Assembly: GCA_024500155.1 (NCBI GenBank)
Contig: CM044874.1
Span: 41,796,384-41,860,383 of the forward strand
Direction: 5' to 3'
DNA from: Chenopodium formosanum
Lineage: Eukaryota; Streptophyta; Magnoliopsida; Caryophyllales; Amaranthaceae
DNA: 64,000 nucleotides
Notes under the pieces: generated by a model
Seen by the model: only the letters and a program-made list of their open reading frames with translations
Databases searched by the model: none
Told to the model about the DNA's origin: nothing
In this document: one piece after another, positions 12,166-23,549 of the stretch
How the letters are laid out: every line of letters starts with the position of its first letter
Numbering within the stretch: the first letter of the stretch is position 1
Made by a program: the position numbers and the translations under genes

Positions 12166-12640
12166 TCAAGTGTTTAAGATGATATGTGAGGTTAAGGTTA
12201 CTTTTCCTTTCGCCTCATCATCCTGATACTTGCTGCATTCTCTTTTGTAGTGTCCGGGGTTACCACAATAGAAGCAGCGCATCTTCCTCTTGTCTTTGAA
12301 CTCCTTCTTCCTTGTTCTAAGGGCAAAGTTAGTCTTCTTGCAAGAATAGGTCTTTTGGAGCTCTTGGATGACTTCCCTTAAGGACAGTGTATCCCTATTG
12401 GCGGTGAGACGCATATTAAGCCCCACATATCCCGAGTAAAGAGAGCTAAGAAGCATGTGAGTCGTTTGCTCGTCTTCCACTGGTTTGCCAATTAGCTCCA
12501 GATGGTTGAATAGCCTTGTCATGTTAATTACATGAGCTTGAAGTGGCATTCCGGACCTAAGTCTCGCATTGTAGACTTTTCCCCACACCTCTTGTCTTTC
12601 TTTCGAGAGACAACCATCTTGCGGTGGCTTGATCCTCATT
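12166..12640 (-). pseudogene. Copia gag, 5'-truncated, with CCHC zinc knuckle
   Basis: The open frame begins at 12720, but only the part from about 12640 down looks like copia gag: a UBN2-like segment (MTRLFNHLELIGKPVEDEQ) followed by the zinc knuckle CFYCGNPGHYKREC. The first roughly 25 codons come from the unusual junction sequence and do not look like gag. The N-terminal half of gag, the leader and the primer-binding site are missing. Confidence 0.82.
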
Positions 12641-12866
12641 TTGGGCGAAAATTCACTATTTTTGGGCGAAAATCTAAAACCTTTCCAGAACACCTTTTCC
12701 AGAACACCTTTTCCACCCAAAATTCACTATTTTTGGGCGAAAATCTAGGTTATGGGCCAAATTCGACATTAAAAACGTGATTAAAATAAATAAAACCGAG
12801 CTACTAATCTAATTAGCAACTTAAACCAGAAAAATAAGCCAAAATAAAACTTGAAAAACATGATTA
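12641..12866 (-). other. Abnormal junction between copia gag and 5' LTR
   Basis: Here one expects gag N-terminus, leader, primer site and the inner LTR end. Instead there is AT-rich sequence with a duplicated TTTTGGGCGAAAAT word (about 12640-12675 and 12728-12745) and a doubled CCTTTTCCAGAACAC. None of it matches the left LTR. It marks a deletion with filler DNA, or a template switch. Confidence 0.55.
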
Positions 12867-14097
12867 TAATTAATAAAACCATAAAGCATAAATAAATAAA
12901 CACAAGAAAAGGAAACGAATCATACCATTGAAGCGAGATTCGCCCTCTCAAAACGGGCTCTTACTTGAAAGCCTTGAGCACCGCAAATGTCGTACCTCCA
13001 ACGGTATCCACCCACAAAGGACGAACACGACTTTTTAGGTCCGCTACCTTGGAGTTAGCAAGGTCCGACCAAAACCCAAGTGTTAATGGAGTTTAAGAGT
13101 TTTTCCCAAAATATGGAAGCTCTTTCTAACTCCCACTCAAGCACTTTACTCCAAATCCCAAGGTGGGTTCATGAAATTCCACAAATTAATTTAAAGCTAA
13201 ATTAAATTAAAATTGCAAACTAATAATAAATCTACAAGTGGCATTACCATGTGAAATGGGTTGGTGAGGACCACATGGAGAGTAGGGGACCATACTTGCT
13301 CCCCATTCAATACTCTCCTTGTGCGATATGTCCTTACCCAATTGCTCCCATATTCCTCAAGCTTCCCCATAGTGACCGGCCCTATGGCCCAGCCACGAGC
13401 CCAGCCCGAGCCCAGCCCCGCATCAAGATGCGGGCTGCTGCTGTGCGCGCAAGCCACGCACTTGGTGCGGGCTTGCTGCTGTGCGTGGCTGCTAGTTCGT
13501 GCGCTGCTAGCACGCCTAGCTTGTGGCAGCTAGCTGCTGCACGCACCACGTGCACGTGGCTGCTAGCTGTTGCTGTGCGTGGCTGCTAGCACGGTGCGCT
13601 AGCACGGTGCGCTAGCACGCACCTAGCCAGCCATGCTAGACACGGCTTGGTGCGCTTGCTAGCCACCTATGCTTGGACATTTTTGCCCCTAGCATTCGGA
13701 TGCTCGGGGCATTTCGATGCTAGGGGTATTTTGGGAATATGGTCGATTTATTATTATTTTGCGCGTCTCGTCTTTTTATTATTTTTTACTCGACTTTCGA
13801 CGATCGGTTTGGACACTCCAAGCTCGAATTACCGACGTCTAAATATTTAACACTCGGGCGTCGAATTAATTTCTTCCGAATTAATTCGTCGAGTCGGTTT
13901 GTATATTTTGCTTGGGTGTGACCCAAAGGGTTCAGTTAAGATTAAGCTGTAATATTATTTATATTAATATTACTGGTCGGAAGCGGCCTCCACCCAGGCA
14001 TTCCGATCAATTGACCTTACTGAATATATTAGTTTTCTAATAATTCTGAACCCGCTATCAAAATAATACACTTGTTCGAAGGACACCATTCCTTTCA
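12867..14097 (-). repeat. Copia 5' LTR (right copy), inner end lost
   Basis: Homologous to 2812-2978 plus 7173-8280. The uninterrupted target of the CACTA insertion (GGACGAACACGACTTTTTAG) is visible at 13019-13038. The outer end is CCATTCCTTTCA, followed by the duplication CGGCA (14098-14102). The inner 58 bp or so present in the other LTR are missing. Confidence 0.87.
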
Positions 14098-14102
14098 CGG
14101 CA

Positions 14103-15531
14103 TGGATCCTTGACTTTTGCAAACCTAATCTTGAAACTTGACTCATAGTTCTTGAATCCGAGACCGAACCATTTAGGGAGGACAAAGGCATCTTTTCGAG
14201 GTGGTATATTTTGTATTTCTAAGAATTGTTCTTTTCAATTTTTGTTCCTTTTGGGTTTACATTTGCCTTCTTGCTAACCATTTGAGCCTTTTCCCTTCTT
14301 TTTAAGCCACATCTTTAGATTCTTGAGCCTTTTGTTTCTTTTTATTCCATTTTTGGTTTTTGTGAAGCAAATGGTCATATTTTGGAGATTGTGGTGTATA
14401 AGTTTGGTTAATTGTTCGACAATGAATGCAAGTTCGTGTTTTCTGTATATTTTGTGAATAATGGCAAGTGAATAAATGAAAGAGCCGTCCAATATAAAAA
14501 GGCAAGGACAAAGGAAGTGCAAAGTTCAAAAGCCGTCCAAAGTTAGAAGAGGCAAGCACAAAGCATTACAATAAGAAAAATTTGAGAAATGAAAATCCAA
14601 AAATATTTTGTTGTTTTCTTTTCTCCTTCTATGCATTGAGGACAATGCTTCCTTTTAGCTTGGGGGAGGAGCGTTTAGGCCTTTTGTGTATATGTTTGTG
14701 AATGTAGCTTTGAATAAGCTTGGGGGTATAAGGTGTATATATTTTTGTTTAGTTTGGTGACTACTTAATTGTGATCCTAAGAATTGGCCATTCTTTTGCT
14801 TCATTGATTAGGAAAACCACAAAATTCAAATTTTTAGCCTACGTACACCCTTTCTCGCCCTTGCATTACAAACTTTGGGAGAGCCCTTTTGACCTAAGTG
14901 GTTGAGTCATTCTTCGGAGGAGAGGAATGTCAGTTTTAGCCCAAGGAGAGGGGATGAAAAGTCAAGATGTCGAGTAGCTTAAATTTTTCTTTTTCCAGTT
15001 CCTTCGAGGAATCATTGTGATGCTCACTAGAGGTTGATATGAAGCTAGTAGGGAGAACGCGGTAAGATTGAACGGGATGAAAGTGTAGTGTGATACTTAG
15101 TTCTCTATGCTTAGCATGATTTATTCTTTTATCAACCTTAGATATCTTGAAATGTGCACACCTCTATTTATTTGAGAAAGTTTTTCATTCATTTGAATCA
15201 TTGTCATGATGAAAAAACCCAACTCGTAGAGTTTTCTATCTCTCTTTCCTTTTCTTTTGATTTTGCCTTTTTGTTTTGCCTCATGTTCTCTTTATGAGAG
15301 TTATAGGTAGGCTCTTAGAAAACCTTTACGAGACCTCACTCGTCCTCATAGAGAACTTTGGGGTTTAAAGGGCTTGTTCTAGCTAAAAACAACCGTGATT
15401 CCTACGACATTGAGTCTTAGTGTATATTCTCATCTTGAGTATTTCTTTTTCTTTTTGAATAAGTTTTTCATCCTTATTCTTTCTTGTTTTGTTTTGCTCG
15501 AATACGAGTAAAAGTTTAGCTTGGGGGAAGT
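14103..15531 (+). other. Athila copy 1, 3' untranslated region, second part, with polypurine tracts
   Basis: No gene. AGCTTGGGGG occurs at about 14657, 14717 and 15518. The last, TTTAGCTTGGGGGAAG, abuts the LTR start at 15532 and is the likely functional polypurine tract. The earlier ones look like extra copies. Small open frames here are not supported as genes. Confidence 0.75.
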
Positions 15532-17181
15532 TGATGAGTGTCATTTATGGCACTCATTTGGCCTCTTTTAGGATGATATTCATGCTATTTTATAGCCCTT
15601 TTCTTTAGCTTTTCCTTAATTTTGTTCTTTATTTCGTTAGTTTGTGCTTTCCGTAGTTAGTTTCCTTGTTTTGTGCATTTCTTTGTTTATATGTTCTTTT
15701 TCCCTTTTATTTGTTTCTTTTCGTTTGTTTTTAGGTAATGATTGTGTTTCCAAGGAATCCTGAGCCTTCCTCTTATATTTCTCATCATCTTTGATGCCTC
15801 ATGTTCGCCTTTTGGAACTTCAAGTTTAAAGGAACACAAGAGCAAGTCAAGAGATTGGTGCACGTATGCGGTGGGGGCGTCATCTTTGCCATGAACCCAC
15901 CAAAATGGCCTTCTAAAAACTGCCCACCTTGGTGTTCATCATCATCATAAAGTCGAGCCCACAAGGATGATCTTTGAAGAAGAAGAGGGGGGCTCCCCTA
16001 CTGCCAAGTGCGGGCGCGCACGAGGGTGGTGCGGCCGCGCACTTGGGTGGTGCAGGCGCGCCTGGTGCGGGTGCGGGCGCGCCTGCAAGGGCCTCTGTTC
16101 CGTACCCTTTATCCCGCGGCCGTGCCTCTCCTCTTTTGCGACCACGCCTTCCGGGGTTTCTTTTGGGACGATCTAACTAACTTTTCTTTTGTATCTTTCC
16201 TATATAGATAGTTTTTCCTTCTATTTTTAGGAAGAAGAGAATTAGAAAATAATTAGAGTTAGTTTTAGATTTTTAGAGAGAGAAACTCTAGATTTTTAGA
16301 GAAAGAATTTCATGGTGGATTGTTATTGATTGAAGATTTCTCCATTTCCTTTGATCTTTGATCAAGTTTGTAAGGATTCCTTTACTTTAATTCAATCTTT
16401 AGTTTGATATTTAGTTTGATTTCAATTGGTTTGTTGAAAGTTCAAGTTTGATTGAAGTTTGATTGATTTGTGATTTGATTTTAGCTTGTTTAATTTGATC
16501 ATGATGAATTTGTTGTTTAGCCTTGTTTTGATCTTGATTTCAATGGCTAGTGAGTAGTTTGCTTGCTAGAGTAATGGTGAAGCATGTATGAGTAATGGAT
16601 TGATGTTAATTTGGGGAAATTGATGGAGTTGATAATGTGATTAAATTGGTTAATTGATTATGTGCATGTGTGTGTTTGATTTAGGCTTGATCACCCTAGT
16701 TATTCACACTAGATTGCATTGTAGGTTCACATTAATACATACCATTGATTTGTGGCTTGCATCTAACGATTGAGGTGTCTTGTGACGTTCCTAGCTAGAG
16801 TTTATCGTAGTTGACGCTAGTTAGATCTCTAGGAAAATAGCTTGATATGCTCTTTTGGTTGCATGATTGGTTTTCCCTCGCATCACTCGACTTAGTTAAT
16901 TCTTTCCCAATTAGCGGAAACCGTTACAAGTATATGTGGATCCTGAGCCCTAGTGTTCATTACATTTGTCCAAACTTAGCTTGACTAGTTGTTTAGCATT
17001 CACACCCTTACTTAACCTTTCTGGAAAAGCTTGACTTGGCAATATAAGATCACTCTCCATTCCTTAGTGGTTCGACTCTCGACTTCCCATTATACTTGTA
17101 TAAGGGTGTGTTGAGAGATTACAAATTTTGTTTGGCCTTAGGTAGGGGTTAGTTTCAACGACCTAGCTTCAACCCTCGTCA
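15532..17181 (+). repeat. Athila copy 1, 3' LTR
   Basis: The start is TGATGAGTGTCATTTATGGC and the end ACCCTCGTCA, giving 1650 bp with TG/CA ends. The TATA-like CCTATATAGATA is at 16199-16210. A GC-rich segment (16005-16150) lies just upstream. The region near the end (ACGACCTAGCTTCAACCC) matches the ends of all other Athila-type LTRs in this window. The partner 5' LTR is off the left edge, so the target duplication cannot be checked. Confidence 0.88.
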
Positions 17182-18560
17182 TCATGTAGTCACAATATGA
17201 TGCAGTGAGTTTGCAACCTAACCATGGCTCTAGCTCTCTAAAATTTAAGGATAAGGGTTGGTCAAAGAGAATCCATGGTTATTAGTCCTGATGCACCACG
17301 CAGAAGCCTTACCTTTGGAAGGGTTTGCGTGTATGGATGGGACCTCGTAAGTTAAACTTGCTTCCACGGTCTTGTGAATTCACAAACACGGATGTACCTT
17401 TCGTTTCCATGAGCGTTCGATTAGGTAGATAGAGCGTGATTTCTCAGATGATTATGGCCATATGTAAAACACATATGGGTTCAGAAAAGTGAGAAAAACT
17501 CAATCCGTAAGTAGAATCGATCGAACAGTACTAGAACTTTCCAAATCAAAGAATGTAGATTTTTTGCTCGGTATTTGAAGAACATAGCGCGAGACAACAG
17601 GGCCTGTCACCAAACGACATTGCTGTCGCACGGCTACAGAGCCATCGCATGGCGCTGGCATTGTTTTCTCCGTGCCAGTTCGTACATGCCTCAGTAGCCT
17701 TCTGCTCTTCAAATTTTCAAATTTTTTGCAGCATTTTTTTATCCTAGTTGTGAAAGATATTTCCCAAATTTCCTACATGTAAAAATCCTATTTTTTTACG
17801 CATTACGGATTGTCTATCCAATACGAACCTTTTTATGTATATGCCACAATGTTAATCAAAATTACGCACATGAATACTTTGAACTTTTCGAATCTTATCC
17901 ACTCATTCTGAATCATTGCCAAAAAATGTAGGGAATAATTTCAAGCATCTCACACTTGAGCCCCACTGTGATCATACACTTAAGCATGGTGGCGTCCAAA
18001 GGGAAGGAAGCTAGAGAAAAAGATTCGCCAATAAGTTTTGGGAATTTGTAAACCTTTCACAGGATGAAGTTTACACCCCTTTACGATCCATGAGATCGCT
18101 AACTTCATAGTTGTCTGGAACCATGACTAGATATTCGAGGATGAAGCTACAAATCCAACCTAAAAGAGATTGAACATGCCTTAAAAATTGGCCTCTATTT
18201 TATTATTCTCACATTCATGTGCACAATCTGATTAACATACAATGAATAGGTTAATCCTAAACCTGTTTAATCTATGTTGGTTGAATATTAATGCACAAAC
18301 AAATCTATTCTTGGCGATCACTTGGATTATAATAACACAAGCCTGAACTAGATTATTAATTATCTTACTAAGTGTGATTACAAGAAAAATTCCCTTTAAA
18401 CCTGCAAGAGAGGGCATGATCAAGCAATAACAATTTTTTCAAGCAACATAATAATAACAATCATCATAATAATAATCTCAATAAAGCATAATAATATTAT
18501 CAAGATCCTAAGTTTGATACTAACAAGATTACTAACAAATCCTAGAATGTCACTAAGCAT
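17182..18560. other. Unassigned interval
   Basis: No gene recognised. A GC-richer patch at about 17590-17680 (CTGTCGCACGGCTACAG and similar) resembles GC-rich LTR segments elsewhere, so this may be an old LTR fragment. The last bases form the insertion site of the large CACTA element. Confidence 0.4.
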
Positions 18561-18577
18561 CACTACAAGAAATTCGA

Positions 18578-18965
18578 CTTTGGGCAACGACTAAACTCGA
18601 AGCCCAAAACCAATATCTCGTCGCCCAAAGTCTTGGGCGACGAATTCAGTCTAGACATGGGTCCGAAGCCCAAAGGTCGAAGCCCATTACATATTGGGCG
18701 ACGAATTTGTATTTCGTTGCACAAAGGTTATTTTGTGCAACGATTAAGTTAGTTGCCTATGTTCTTTTCATTTTGTCGCCCATAGTATTTTGGGCAACGA
18801 ACAAGTTCGTTGCCCTATCTTTAATACGTTGGGCGACAAAGTATTTTTCGTTGCCCATTATGTTTTGGGCAACGAACTTATTCGACGCCCATCTTTGCCC
18901 CAATACGTGTTATGTCGTTGCCCATAGTACTTTGTGCAGCGAAGTTACTCGTTGTCCATATTTGT
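18578..18965. repeat. Left subterminal array of the large CACTA element
   Basis: Words of the type TTGGGCGACGAA, TCGTTGCCCA and GTTGTGCAACGA recur about every 25-40 bp in both orientations. Expected role from the family: binding of the TNP1/TNPA-class protein. Confidence 0.78.
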
Positions 18966-19252
18966 TGGTATCAATTTTTTTTTTTTTATTTTTTTTTACT
19001 ACGGGTACAACCTATTAAAAAACAAACTAATTTGAAAATATATTCAAATACCAAACATTTTGAATAATGACTATATGAAATAAATTTAATTTATAAATAA
19101 CATACTAAGAAAATGTGTAAATTATAAGATAATCCCACTTTGTCAACAAGGTACATGATCCTTTAAAAATTAAATAACATAATACTAATTACAGACTTAA
19201 TTACATCAATCCCTTCTTAACGCTGCTCATATATATCACCTTCAATAGTTGC
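18966..19252. other. AT-rich CACTA interior
   Basis: No gene recognised. It may hold the 3' end of the reverse-strand transposase transcription unit. Confidence 0.35.
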
Positions 19253-19744
19253 TGTTTTGGGTGTTTTTGTCCCTCGGGAGAGTTACGACACGAAGACTGA
19301 TCCGGGATGAGCTGAACCTGCAAAACAAACGGAGACACCTGTTGGGTGGTGCTCCGCCTCCGACGCACAAGTCAATAACTTGAAACGGGATAAAGAGAAC
19401 GGAAATTTAGGTGAGTATCTGCTCGGATTCCAAGCTCAGGTGTTTCTCTGATGTAAGAGAATGCAGTTGTAATAAATTGTAAAAAACGTGTCCTAAAAAT
19501 GAGGGACATCTCCCTATTTATAGGGTCATTGGGAATTGCCCCTGATTAGGTCACTGAACCCTAATCATTGGTGGGCTGCGCCGTATTCCGGCTTTCTCGG
19601 GATTTGGGCCTGAAGGCCGCCTTTTCCCTTTTATCTCTGGAATGACACGTGTCAAACAGGGATTGGTCCATTTTGGACCAATCTGAGGCTGACACGTGTC
19701 ACCCTCTGATTGGGCCACGTGGCAGGGTAAAAATACCCTAAACA
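19253..19744 (-). mobile_element. Solo LTR inside the CACTA element, related to the 32289-38699 family
   Basis: The start is TGTTTTGGG and the end CCTAAACA, 492 bp, with the 5-bp duplication GTTGC on each side (19248-19252 and 19745-19749). It shares the blocks CCCTCGGGAGA and TCCGCCTCCGACG and the TGACACGTGTCA palindrome with the LTRs at 32289 and 38242, but clearly differs from them. Reverse orientation is inferred from a TATA box on the reverse strand (plus-strand 19515-19523) and three CACGTG G-boxes on its upstream side (19646, 19693 and 19716). Confidence 0.88.
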
Positions 19745-20375
19745 GTTGCGATCATCCATCTTTCATTGCTAGCCCATGTTATTCCTATGTAAGTGAAACA
19801 TAAGTTAGTAACATCAAAACAATTATGAGAACATCTGAAATTTTAGAATATAAATCTTGCTCAAAATCTCAAATGAAACTTTAGTTTGAAGAACACTTTT
19901 GTTCCTTAGATTAATGGCAGATAGTAAATTTATTCAAGTTTCCTGTCAAACAGCAACTTCAGACTGCATAGTTTGGCTCATAAAAATGACCTCAGTATTA
20001 AGAATCATTTTCTGCTATATTACCAATGGTAATTTACCATCCATGCATACTAACAACGTTTTTTTTGCCCATCACTCTCAAAACTAAATTAGCTCCCTTT
20101 ATTCCTCCATTAAGCTCGCAAATGCATTGAAATTCTGACAGGAGTTTGTTAAATATGTACATCATATGCATTCACAATCTTAGCACTCAGTGTGTGGACC
20201 TCCTCAAAAATGTTTAAGGGTCCTTGGTTTTCACAAATCACTAGATTAATCCTATAGTAATAACTAGCATTTTTTCAAATCGAACTCTATACATTAACAT
20301 TTTGGAATGTTTGATTAATGATTACATCATTTACGCATATAAGGAGAACTCTATATAATCCTTAAGGTACTGTAG

Positions 20376-21050
20376 AAGTGGCTGTGGCTCTGGTCTTATA
20401 TTCTAAGCCTTTTCTGATGAGGACGATGGTTACAGGAGAAGGCGCGGAAGGCACAATCTGCACAGAAGAGATAGAGGGAGATGCAAGAAGAAAGAAGAAC
20501 CTGTCAAGATTCTCGTTTTGATATATCAGAGGGGAGCACTAATGGTCATGGATATGTAGCTGCCATAAAGAGAAGCTAAAAAGAGAGGGCAAGAAAGAGA
20601 TTGTTTAAAGCCCAAGACAACAAAAGTAGAAAAGTTGATGCTACTTCTTCCAAAGGCGAGACTGCAGAGGGAGGAGTAAGTGACAGACACCATAAACACA
20701 AGAATATAAGCTCAAGTAGGCAGAATGGAGTTGTAGAGTCAGCTCGTGAATGTTGCCACAATAAAGTTGACAAATCTGATGTGTGAAAGAGTCATTATGG
20801 AGAAAAGAATCATGATGAATTTAATAGGTATAAAGATAAATGTGTCACTGCAAAGAAAAATGAAGCAGCCTCCATAAAAGGATAAGACACGTGCTAAACA
20901 AGATGTAAGAAAAAGCTCAAAACTACATAAACAATCAGGCTCTACAGAGAGACAGAGAGTGATGGGGATAATGATAGACACCACAGACATAGTAGATAGA
21001 GAGTCAGCACCTGAAAGAGCCCACAAAAGGCCTGATGAAGAACGTATGTT
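20376..21050 (+). pseudogene. Possible captured fragment of an SR/lysine-rich nuclear protein gene
   Basis: Forward sequence with coding character opposite to the transposase genes. Pieces read as charged, Lys/Arg/Ser/His-rich protein, for example DRHHKHKNISSSRQNGVVES in the open stretch 20601-20786, with similar sequence after the stop, including a DNDRHHRHS run near 20965. At least four stops interrupt it. A DNA transposon carrying a host-like fragment suggests gene capture, but the parent gene is not identified. Alternatively it is an unusual part of the element's own second gene. Confidence 0.4.
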
Positions 21051-21240
21051 ACAGGTTTATAGAAGTGAATTCTATTTGACTGCATACTCCATCCAAATAT
21101 TCAGTATGCTTGCTTCATAAACTTCATAAAAAGCTACTAGACACTACCAAGAACCATGACAACAACACGCAGCAACATATTGTTTTGATTATAACTAAAA
21201 ATATATATCTCAAATAGAAGATGAGAAAGTGTCATACCAA

Positions 21241-21690
21241 AGTTGTTCAAACATTTTCATCATATCGTCTCTGAGCTTCTTTTATCATTTTTGAGCTTCT
21301 ACGTTGATTCTAGATACAGTCGCTTTAAGCTTATCATTTGATGCTATAAGCTCTTCATTTGAGGTTTTAAGCTCTTCATTAGATTCCTTCAGAGATTCAA
21401 TTTGAGATACAAGTGCACCCTCACGTGTTGCGACATCCTCTTTTAATTGTTGAATCTCAACTGATTATGCCACTCCAACTTCATCAGTTTCTCCTTCAAT
21501 TCTTCATTTCTTTGGTGGACGAGATCCAGGACCAAGTCCCTTAACATATCCAGACTTTGGTTTGAAAACCTCCATGTATGCTGCTTTGACACTTAGTGTA
21601 TCTTCACCATGCTCCTCCACTTTTTTTATATGAAGGTTTCTAAGTGCTTCATAGTCTATTTCAGCATTAGGTTCAAATCCCCTATCTTTA
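21241..21690 (-). pseudogene. TNP1/TNPA-like C-terminal fragment of the CACTA element
   Basis: Reverse-strand translation gives an acidic segment, then MEVFKPKSGYVKGLGPGSRP, a motif typical of the C-terminus of plant Ptta/En/Spm second proteins. A coiled-coil-like stretch with repeated ELKTSNEELIASNDKL follows. One in-frame stop lies just after the GLGPGSRP motif. In active CACTA elements this protein binds the subterminal repeats. It lies downstream of the TNP2 gene on the same strand. Confidence 0.65.
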
Positions 21691-21748
21691 TGCCTAGCAT
21701 ATTAATTCACACACAACAAGAAACAACTCAATTCAATCTATTACATAA

Positions 21749-22340
21749 TTAAAAAAAACTTATATAAAAAGATACTAAAAAAAACCACCAAGGGAACATT
21801 AAGTACTTTTTAGTTTTCTCAAATAAGGTGATGTACAGAGGATCCTGCTGAGTTTCAAGAGGATTATCTGATGATCCTTCATGTTCTTGACTACCTTGAG
21901 TTTGTTGCATGATATGAGATATAGAAAACTTGTTCAATTTGAGAAGCTAATGCAAAAGGCTCATTAGTTTGCAATCTACGAGAAACATTGACAAGTGTAT
22001 ATCCAAATTTGTCCTTTTTTATCCCTCTTGCGCCACTAAATACATCAAACCACTTACACTTGAATAATACCAATTTAGGACTTGTTCGGTTTTGCAAGGC
22101 GTCATACTCTAGCACAATAACCTCTTCTAATGTCCCGTAAAAGTCCTTCCCTCCACACTCTACACCACTATTTTGGGTTTTTCTATTTCTTTGCCGTTTT
22201 TAGTGTGAAATCTAAACCCGTTAATAACATATCCATCAAAAGTTAAAACTCTCTTCATTGGACCTCGTGCTAAGCACAATAATTCTTCTGAAACTCGATC
22301 ATCCTTATCATCCCAAAGTTGTGTAACCTAGTTTTTAAAG
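21749..22340 (-). pseudogene. CACTA transposase C-terminal region (DUF4216-like)
   Basis: The open stretch 21891-22115 contains VLFKCKWFDVFSGARGIKKD and a following segment typical of the DUF4216 domain found after TNP2 in plant CACTA transposases. Upstream on the reverse strand, up to about 22320, the translation continues (RVLTFDGYVINGFRFHTK) but with stops. The last part (21749-21937) is a polar tail in another frame. Confidence 0.75.
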
Positions 22341-22575
22341 GTAAATTTTTTTTAAAAAAAAATGAATATACGTGCTAGATTTAATGTAATAATATATTAA
22401 AAATTAAACCACTATCTTACTCTATTCTCAAACCACTTGCAGAATTCAACGTCTTGATGCCCTATATTGTTCTCATATTCACTAAAAAAAATAGTTAGCC
22501 ACATATTATTTCATAATTGTATATTATTATTTCACGTAGTTACTCAAAAAAAGGTTCTACTTCTTCACAATTCTG

Positions 22576-23100
22576 CTAAACATACAATTGAGCTTTTCTC
22601 CAATCTTCAACACTCAATTGCTTCAAATTTGCCTTCCCTAGGGGCTTGCCAGTGGTACAAAAAATTGAAAGACTATAAAGTTGTGGATCGTGCATGTCCT
22701 CATTTCGATCTAAACGATTGAACTGAGTTTCAATCTTAGAAAGATATCTGGCACAGAATGTCAAAAATTCTTTTTGAATATACCCCTCAGCAATTGATCC
22801 TTCAAGGTGAGCTTTATTCCTCATAAAAGATTTAAATGTCCGCATAGCTCTAATAATAAAAAATGAAATTAGTGTAATAACATATACTTTTATATTTAGC
22901 CATTTAGATTAAATAAAAAACATATTGTACCTTTCAAATCGATACATCCAACGATAATGTACAGGGCCAGCCAATTTTGCTTCAGTAGCTAAGTGTATGG
23001 GAAGATTAATCATCACTTTAAAAAAAGCTGGAACAGATATACGTTCTAGCTTGTATAATGTGATAGCTATATTTGCTTCCATTCATTCTAAGTCTACTAC
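22576..23100 (-). pseudogene. CACTA transposase DUF4218-like region
   Basis: Reverse-strand translation gives ANIAITLYKLERISVPAFFK and KLAGPVHYRWMYRFER, then, across an AT-rich break that is probably an intron, RNKAHLEGSIAEGYIQKEFL (22576-22845). This matches the domain order TNP2-DUF4218-DUF4216 of plant CACTA transposases. A stop lies at the border with the upstream TNP2 part near 23097. Confidence 0.78.
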
Positions 23101-23549
23101 CTTTAAGGTCTTAGCACATAGCTGCTTACAAAATAAACTAAGCTCTCTTAAAGGTTCTAAAACTTTTTCATCTAAGACACCTTGAAAAGTTGGGGTTAGC
23201 AAATCTTGCATGAAAACGTGAAAATCATGAGTTTTCATTCCTAAGAGTTTTCCATCTTGAAAAGAAGGACATTGAGAAATGTTAGATGAATAGCCATCCG
23301 GAAAAGCGAATTTCGATAAAAATGTGACTATTTTCCTCCTTTCATTTAGGGTCAAGTTGAAAGGGGCTCGTGGAATTTCATATTTGTCCCCTACTTTCTT
23401 CGGTCGAAGATCATCATGCATTATCATGGACTCTAAATCCAACCAAGAGTTTAAGGTGTCTTTGTTCTTTCCCGGTAAGTCAAGCAATGTGCCTAATATA
23501 TTTTCACATACATTTTTTTCCACATGCATTACATCTAAGTTGTGTCAAA
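23083..23549 (-). pseudogene. TNP2 transposase, part after the solo-LTR insertion
   Basis: The reading frame resumes directly next to the LTR with the well-known block around HNLDVMHVEKNVCENILGTL. It then continues through KTHDFHVFMQDLLTPTF and PLRELSLFCKQLC. The same protein breaks off on the other side of the solo LTR at 25998, so the insertion splits one gene. The transposase would cut at the terminal repeats. Confidence 0.85.

Larger units (their letters stand above)
2754..14097 (-). mobile_element. Ty1/copia retrotransposon, degenerate, reverse strand, carrying a nested CACTA element
   Basis: The protein order on the reverse strand is gag, integrase, reverse transcriptase, RNase H, which is the copia order. 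The 3' LTR is on the left (2754-8280, split by the CACTA element) and the 5' LTR on the right (about 12867-14097). Outer ends are TGTTGGG and TTTCA, flanked by CGGCA on both sides. Every ORF is broken by stops or frameshifts. The junction between 5' LTR and gag is abnormal: no tRNA-Met-like primer site is visible, the inner end of the right LTR is missing and gag starts in the middle. I do not assign the lineage. The long LTR of about 1.3 kb argues against the shortest-LTR copia groups. Confidence 0.93.
1..17181 (+). mobile_element. Athila-type Ty3/gypsy retrotransposon, 3' part, interrupted
   Basis: Forward element entering from the left edge. Seen in order: env-position ORF (1-1262), T-rich 3' untranslated region (1263-2753 and 14103-15531), purine-rich tract and a 3' LTR (15532-17181). 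A reverse-strand copia element (2754-14097) splits the 3' UTR. The split is supported by the 5-bp duplication CGGCA on both sides (2749-2753 and 14098-14102). The 5' LTR, gag and pol lie outside the window, so I cannot say whether the element was autonomous. Assignment to the Athila clade rests on the env-position protein family, the LTR start TGATGAGTGTCATTTATGGC and a layout shared with two other copies in this window. Confidence 0.88.

Noticed and set aside
20413..20428. CTGATGAGGACGATGG, similar to part of a hammerhead ribozyme core
   Set aside because: No GAAA-containing strand and no matching stems are placed around it.
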